12,474 nucleotides of DNA. Source: Bondarzewia mesenterica. Taxonomy: Eukaryota; Basidiomycota; Agaricomycetes; Russulales; Bondarzewiaceae. Below, one piece after another: positions 6,954 to 12,474 of the stretch (positions are counted from its first letter, which is position 1; each line of letters starts with the position of its first letter). Location of the stretch: NCBI GenBank assembly GCA_004802705.1, contig SGPL01000671.1, positions 3,479 to 15,952 of the forward strand, read 5' to 3'. A program made the translations under genes and the position numbers. Under the pieces are notes generated by a model, which worked only from the letters and a program-made list of their open reading frames with translations, did not search any database and had not been told where the DNA came from.

Positions 6954-8410
6954 ATGTGGAATCGATCAGTTAGTGCTGCTCTCCGTACACCGCGTCGACC
7001 GTCCAGCAACCACCCACTCACCAGGACCTACGCCGCCCGCGCACTGACCAAGGTTCACAACCCCACCAAAATGGCCCGGGGCAAGAAAAAGCCCACGATC
7101 CCCGAGTCCGTCCTGCATCTCCCACCTCCCACCTCGGGCACATCCACGCCGATCGTCGACACGCACACGCACCTCCTCTCCACCTTCTCCGCCTACAAGT
7201 CAAAGTGGCCTGCGGGAGCTTACGAGACTGTCTTTGATTTCGTGCGCGGACTCTATGGCGATGGCGGTGCGAGTGTAGAGGGGGGAGGGTGATAGGAGGA
7301 GGAGGATTCAGAGCATCGTGGATGTGTGGTGCGAGGCCCCCGTGCAGAATGCATGGCGCGAGCTTGCAGATTCTGCCCTGACGGAGGAGGGCAGGCGGGA
7401 GCTGTGGGGCGGGGTCGAATATTGGTTTGTCATGGGTGCGTATCGCAGAACGAACGTGCGCGTCATCTTCAGACTCATACTGATGCGCTTTTGTCTCGGC
7501 TCGCCCAGGTGTGCATCCGTGAGTTCCAGACAGATCTTGCCATTTTATTATTCGGCCACCCACGCGTCGTTCCTTGGTCCAATGTAGGCACGAAGCGAAA
7601 GTCTACACCGACGCAGTCGAGCGGGACATGTGCGTCCGTCCACCCCCTCGCACCAACTCACCACTCATCTTGAGCATGAACTCAGCATAGAAGCCATGGC
7701 GCACCCGCGCTGCGTCGGTTGGGGCGAGATCGGGCTGGATTATCACTATGACAACTCGCCGCGAGAGGAGCAGCAGGCAGTGTTCACCCGCCAGCTCCGA
7801 CAGGCCGTGCGGTTGAACAAACCCCTCACGATCCACACGCGTGAGGCCGAGGAAGATACGGAACGCATTTTGAAGGCGGAAGTCCCGAAAGAACATAAGG
7901 TACGCACGAGACGGGTTCTCTTCGACACGTACGAGAGTTTGGCTGATCTTTGGATGTAGATTCATATCCATTGTTACACGGACTCGCCAGAGCTGGCTCA
8001 GCGCCTCCTCGCCCACTTTCCGAACCTCTACATCGGCATCACAGGTCAGCTTTTCTTGCTTCCTTCCCTCTCCTGCTTTTCCGATCCTTCCTCACACCAC
8101 CGTCCCGACAGGCGTGATCACCTATAGCTCAAACCAAAACACCCCCGCACTCGTCCGCCAGCTCACTTCCTCATCAACATCCGTCACCATACCTCCTCGC
8201 CTCATCCTCGAAACCGACGCGCCCTACATGGTGCCCTCGAACCTCTACGCCTCGCTCCCCACCTTCAAAGGCAGCCGTCTACCGCTGTGTCATACCGGAA
8301 TGATACCCTGGACCGCGGAGTTCGTCGCGGATCTCGCGGGCGAAGGATGGGACGCGGAGAGGGTTCTGGTTATGGGGAGGGAGAACGCGCGGAGGATGTA
8401 TGGTGTTTAG
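6954..8410 (+). CDS. TatD-family metal-dependent DNase, one apparent frameshift
   Basis: This is a TIM-barrel hydrolase of the TatD family: Mg2+-dependent deoxyribonucleases, mostly 3'-5' exonuclease, linked to DNA repair and to DNA fragmentation in fungi. Exons are 6954-7435, 7509-7518, 7588-7629, 7686-7899, 7960-8044 and 8112-8410, all with GT-AG introns of 56-73 nt. Removing one G from the run at 7278-7289 gives 1131 nt, or 376 aa. The metal and catalytic residues are all visible: His71 and His73 (DTHTHL), Glu192 (GEIGLDYH), His228 (TIHTR), His253 (IHIHCYTD) and Asp313 (LETDAPYM). The usual C-terminal recognition segment (ENARRMYGV) is present. Without the G correction, frame 1 stops at 7290-7292, inside a Gly-rich linker not expected to be conserved. 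The first ATG gives an Arg/Ser-rich, acid-free leader that could be mitochondrial. A second ATG at 7071 (context CCAAAATGG) would give 337 aa starting MARGKKK. Family is certain; the intact state is not. Confidence 0.93.
7278..7290 (+). other. Frame break in a G-run of the TatD gene
   Basis: The reading GAG GGG GGA GGG TGA stops in the upstream frame. With one G fewer it reads GAG GGG GAG GGT GAT and joins the downstream frame that encodes IQSIVDVWCEAPVQ, which is conserved in the family. No intron of plausible length bridges the two frames. It is either a homopolymer error or a true inactivating insertion. Confidence 0.75.
7509..7518 (+). other. 10-nt micro-exon of the TatD gene
   Basis: The exon GTGTGCATCC lies between intron 7436-7508 (GTGCGT...GCCCAG, 73 nt) and intron 7519-7587 (GTGAGT...TGTAG, 69 nt). 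Joining ...GTCATGG + GTGTGCATCC + GCACGAAGCG gives V-M-G-V-H-P-H-E-A, the segment expected in TatD proteins between strand WFVMG and HEAKVY, in frame on both sides (phases 1 and 2). Skipping it would lose 10 nt and break the frame. Confidence 0.85.
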
Positions 8411-9329
8411 AGCGTGGCGCGTGGAGCGCTGGCGGTGATGGTCAGGAGGAATACTTTTTCTCAGTCTCGGTATGCCGAATGTCTCTTTCCGTTTCTAGGC
8501 GGCCTGATCGAAATATTCGGGATCTCAGTATCTGCGAGGCCAACGCAGATTGCGTCTCAAAAGTTAGCTGCCCAAACTCAATCAAAATCTGATTCCTGCA
8601 CACTTATGGTGTATATGCAAGTAAGTACGATGTGTTCGGTGAGGCGAATATGCATACCAGACTTTACGCGCTGTGAAGGGGCCCGCACCGCACCGTCCTG
8701 ACTGATCGGCGAGCAAAACAATCTACCGACCTCGGTGGCCAACAAAATATACTTTTCGGTGGCGGTCGGGCCTCCCGAATGTAACTCACACGCGAGTCGC
8801 TGAGGATGTGATCGTAGCACGTCCTACGGCTAAAATCCAATTCACGAGGGACACGCGAGCGCACTTTTTAGAGTCGATGAGGCGACATGAGCGAGACGTC
8901 TTCTTCAGGATGTGGCGACGTAACGAGACTAGAGCAGGTACTACATATAGCTAGTCATCCAGGTGAGCTGGCGGTCCTGAACGTCCAGAATAGATGTGGT
9001 CAAGATTGAACTTTGAGTACTACGTCAGTTACAGATTGTCTATGCGTTTCTTGTCTAACGACTGTCGCGGCACCGAGCGCTGAGTCGTCGGCGTTGATTT
9101 ACGACTTTGAAAGTTGCACTCATTCTCATTTGTAAGTTTTCCTTGCATTATGGAGTAAATTGCCTGAGACCTCCTATATATACTACCCGTAAGTAAGTAA
9201 CACGTCCGATCGGGTCCAAATGTGCAAGCGGATGGCCACGCGTACTCCGTATATCCCATTATAACCTTCACTCTATGAATTACAGTTTCTCTTGTTCTGG
9301 GCGGTCTCCTTTGCCGAAGTGGACGCCGG
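8411..9329. other. Intergenic region downstream of the TatD gene
   Basis: The region has short frames on both strands with no motif or codon bias. A minus-strand frame at 9568-9029 (179 codons, Arg/Pro/Thr-rich) runs antisense to the glycoprotein candidate and looks accidental. I see no AATAAA signal soon after the TatD stop. Confidence 0.45.
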
Positions 9330-10085
9330 TTGGTTGGGTTTTTCGTGCGTTTTCTTTGTTTTGCAGCACTTATTGGAGTGGGTACACTAACGTCATCCAT
9401 TCTGCCGCCGTTGGACGTGGACTCCATTTCTTTTCCATTTGGCCTATCGTATCGTATGGGGCAGTTCGGTCTTCGGCGTCGCAACGCATCTGAACGACCA
9501 CGAGGTAGGTTTCCCTCTTCCACATATATACACATAGATATGCCCACAATACTCACGCCCTTTTTCATATCAATCTTTCAGGTACGGCGAACCCAACAAC
9601 ACCACCCGCCCGGGTGGTGCCATGGCCCAAGCTTCTTTCCAATCCAATAACACCGCCAACCCTAGGCGCTTCCACGTTCTAGCTGACAACATCACCGTCA
9701 CTTCCCTAATCAGTCCATCCAGAGCGATTGTATCAACTACGACTTTTCCTTATCCAACTCGAGCATGGCACCGATGCCCTACATTGGAAACTCCTCAACG
9801 GACCGCGACCTGAGAGGCAGTCTAGTGCTTCCGCGCGAGCAGCATCGTGCCGATGCTTGACGACTACAGCCTACAACAACACCGCCACATTCAGCAACGA
9901 CACGAGCGCACCGCCCTCGCCTCACCCCTGCCGAGCGGCATCGACATGACTTTGTTCGGTTGCTTGAACGCGACAATCGGCAACGCAGCGCTGCTCGTGG
10001 ACGCGGCCTCCCCTCGCGCGGAGCACTCTCACTCAAGGAGGGCTCGATGGCGCTCGCGTGGATCTTCTTTCGCCTCGCGTATATG
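9330..10085 (+). pseudogene. Frame-broken gene for a probable secreted or membrane glycoprotein
   Basis: Protein-like segments follow one another in changing frames: FVRFLCFAALIGVGTLTSS (hydrophobic, possible signal or membrane anchor), YGEPNNTTRPGGAMAQ, FHVLADNITVTS, NQSIQSDCINYDFSLSNSSM, NNTATFSNDTSA and GIDMTLFGCLNATIGNAALL. Together they carry nine N-x-S/T sequons. Two introns look credible: 9505-9581 (GTAGGT...TTTCAG, 77 nt) and 9820-9869 (GTCTAG...CTACAG, 50 nt, with TTGAC). The second repairs the frame between DLRG and YNNT. Frame breaks not explained by introns remain near 9704 and 9905-9925, and at the first splice junction. The pattern resembles the Thr/Asn-rich extracellular domains of Agaricomycete membrane proteins, but I cannot name a family. 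It is either a pseudogene or a gene with sequencing errors. Confidence 0.4.
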
Positions 10086-10492
10086 CACCTGTAGAGTCTC
10101 CCTAGTCCTGCTTCTGTTTCCCCCCTTCAGCCGTCAACGCCATCTGTCTCCTTTTTTTCCATTTATTGTCCAATCGAACCCTATGACAGACATATACAGG
10201 CGCATATCTGCCTCCTTAGTCCCCTCACACCTTACTTAGGTTTTTTGTGCTCGCTACTTGTCTGCTCGTTTAGCATTGGTTATCATGGATACCATTCGGA
10301 ATTCTAGGCAACAAAATGTGTGATGTCTTATGCTTTTACGTGGCACATATATGATTACAGTTTTAAGCCCTACTCTGCCCTTGTTCGAAGACAAAGATTG
10401 AGTACACACAAACCTAAAGACCAAGTTCAAAAGGGAATTGCAGGATGCTAAGCTCTGCTCCAATGCACGTGGCAAGAGCCATACGAACAAAT
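10086..10492. other. Intergenic region, 3' flank of the F-box-like gene
   Basis: The region is A/T-richer than the genes, with stops in all frames. On the minus strand it lies downstream of the F-box-like gene stop codon (10495-10493) and probably contains its 3' UTR. I see nothing else here. Confidence 0.45.
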
Positions 10493-11956
10493 CTACTGCC
10501 AGTATCGTTCCCGAGCCGCCTTTCCTTCCTCTTTAGATATTTGCACCATCGCCGTCACCCCACCAGCACCATCACTCTCCTCTCTGAGATGATCATCGGT
10601 CCGACGCCACCACGTCACAGGCCATTCAGAAATCTTCACCTCCAATTCGAGATATTCGAGAGAAGGGATCATCGCGAACCAATGTCGTACAATGGCATCG
10701 CGCTCTTGCTCTGGAGAGAATGCTCCTGTGTACTTGCAAAGAAATTCGACAGCACTACACATAGAGAGGGCAACATATCTTAAACTTCTGAGGTTCCCAA
10801 GGGCATGAATATGGGGGCTGATCATCTGGAGATACCCAGATTGACCGTTCAGTCATCATTGGATGTAGGCTCGAACTTGAAGGCACTGATGACTTACCAT
10901 TTGAAGACCTTCAGATATTTTAGGGGTTGTGAAGAGACAGAAGGCGAGATACTTGAGGTTAGGAGCAGAACTCGCTAGCCTGGATAGTAATGGAGAACTG
11001 AAATCTCCCTGCTCCCACAGCGCAGATACACGAAGGTCGAGCGACAAGGTCTCGAGGAGGCAATCAAAAATTGCATCTGAGAACACAATGCGGAAATCCT
11101 TGGGACCTAACCAGTGGACCGACAATACAAGATACTGGCTGCGACGGATTGTTACCCGTCGTAAAGCATGATGTCGTGCAAGTGCCCTGATCACCCACAG
11201 GGAGCCAGTGACATTTGTCAGAGATGGCCAGAGCGTAGACTGGCTCTGTATAAACGAGGATACGACCGTCTTGACTTCGAGAGATCGAAGGTGTGGGAAT
11301 GCACGGGCAAGTTCTTTGGCTGTAGTGGATAGATCATCCACACGGAGCGTATGGACGTGTGGACACAGTATCGCAGGGAAGATGCGACTGTCGAGATAGG
11401 GCATCGTAAGCGACTCGAGCGTATGCGCGTTATTGGATAGAATGTTGGATAGAATGGATAGCGCTGAGTCTGAGAGGTCACAGGCGCACCATTCCCCAAC
11501 GGAGAGCACTCGGAGTCCATACATTGGGCGAAGATCACGAAAGAACCGCAGCCCCATACATAGTGACAACTCAGAGAGTGGGAGTGGGCGATCAACAAGT
11601 GCGGACGCAATCTGGGCTACGTTGGGGAATCTGCATATGCAGCCTTCAAAGACAAAACCTCGCAGCTGCTCAGCCTTCTCCAGGATCTCAGCCAATGAGC
11701 TGAAGAACGTCTTGTCGTGACCACCGGCTCGGATCACTTTGAATCCAATCGTCAGATATCGAACATAACGCGTTAGGTCATGCAAGAGGACGAATTCGCA
11801 GAACGCAGGGTACTGTTCAGCACCATCTCGAAGGACAACGTCTTGAACCAGAAAGCGTCTCGCGGTCGTCACGGCGATTGGAGATGTGGACGCAAGAGAG
11901 AGGAGAGATGGTGTATCCAAGATATCGAGGATGTACAATGAACAGTCATGATTCAA
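10493..11956 (-). CDS. F-box-like / leucine-rich-repeat-like protein
   Basis: There are two exons, 11956-10898 (353 codons) and 10825-10493 (110 codons plus TAG), giving about 463 aa. The intron 10897-10826 is 72 nt, donor GTAAGT, branch-like CTGAAC, acceptor CCAG, phase 0. The N terminus (MNHDCSLYILDILDTPSLLS, then TTARRFLVQDVVLRD) resembles the second half of an F-box, a Skp1-binding helix bundle of SCF ubiquitin ligases, but lacks the usual leading LPxE. The rest has irregular leucine-rich units (LSELSLCMGLRFF, LRVLSVGEWC, LESLTMPYLD, VHTLRVDDLS, LRSLEVKTV, LKYLAFCLF, LRYVALSMC, LEYLELEVKI), typical of the large, variable F-box-like families of mushroom-forming fungi. If functional it would choose substrates for ubiquitination. 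The target is unknown. The frame is intact, unlike the other genes here. Confidence 0.8.
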
Positions 11957-12474
11957 AGGGGGGAAATATTCTTGATATCGGGTAATCAGTCATTGCCACT
12001 GGCCTGATGATAGATGGTCGTGGAGACAGGCAGGTTCAAGTAGATAATTCCTTCAGCCTACTAAAACGTGCCTCCGGATATCCTCAATCGACGGAACACA
12101 GCTATAGATGAATTGTGTATGGAGCAAGAATGAGATGCACACCACGCACCAATGCAGTACTTGGACGGTAGGTCTTGCGATTGGCAGTGATGAATTGTTT
12201 CACAGACTTGAAGCAATTTTCACGACGCAGGGGCGTTGTTGGAGGTGGTTGGACCTTGTACTTAGGGATTTACCGAGGCGCAGCCTGATTCTTGGTCAGT
12301 AGGACATATAAGTTCAGCGGTTAGCAGACTTCCCAACTTGAGTTCATACTGCAACGTAGACCGGTGACCGTCTGTCTAAGACATAGTAAGGCGAGCAAGC
12401 TTGTCGTTAGGCTTTGCCCACCTTTGAACGTCGCTCCCTCAGACGGACGGTTACGAGTCTAACTGCAACGATGG
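11957..12474. other. Upstream flank of the F-box-like gene, no gene seen
   Basis: The region contains only short frames without codon bias or motifs on either strand. It probably holds the promoter of the F-box-like gene, but I see no defined box. No tRNA-like B box or repeat was noticed. Confidence 0.45.

Noticed and set aside
7238..7277. Short intron to explain the TatD frame change
   Set aside because: The only GT...AG pair gives under 45 nt, shorter than any other intron here, and would remove sequence typical of the family (DFVRGLY). A single extra G explains the break more simply.
7018..8016. Minus-strand frames across the TatD gene
   Set aside because: They are antisense shadows. The plus strand carries all TatD motifs and a full set of splice sites.
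9029..9568. 179-codon minus-strand open frame
   Set aside because: It is Arg-rich and motif-free, and it overlaps in antisense the plus-strand stretch with intron signals and sequons.

Overview
The window reads as nuclear DNA of a filamentous basidiomycete, most likely an Agaricomycete. The evidence is genes interrupted by many 50-100 nt GT-AG introns, strong G/C preference at third codon positions in the real exons, a MATA-type HMG-box protein of the Agaricomycete kind, and an F-box-like protein starting MNHDC, a form common in mushroom-forming fungi. The first ~650 bases are peppered with N and are low-quality sequence.

Layout: (i) 114-322 (-), a decayed, inverted partial copy of the TatD nuclease gene that sits intact-looking at 6954-8410. 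(ii) 323-4046, mostly non-coding, with a cluster of CCAAT-type direct repeats (985-1165), two weak minus-strand exon candidates (1285-1452 and 2147-2430), and a long stretch downstream of the HMG gene. (iii) 4047-5882 (-), an HMG-box transcription factor in four exons, with one apparent frameshift after the box. (iv) 5883-6953, a ~1.07 kb divergent intergenic region. (v) 6954-8410 (+), a TatD-family metal-dependent deoxyribonuclease in six exons, one of them only 10 nt, with one apparent frameshift in a G-run. (vi) 9330-10085 (+), a frameshifted, sequon-rich probable glycoprotein gene or pseudogene. (vii) 10493-11956 (-), a two-exon F-box-like/leucine-rich-repeat-like gene. (viii) 11957-12474, nothing convincing.

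The genes do not form an operon or an evident cluster. The HMG gene and the TatD gene are divergently transcribed and could share control sequences, but nothing in the sequence links their functions. I see no CRISPR array, tRNA, rRNA, complete transposon or new defence or biosynthetic system. The most interesting items are the TatD duplicate, the TatD micro-exon, and the recurrent single-base frame breaks in otherwise well-preserved genes. Those breaks may be sequencing errors in homopolymers rather than biology.
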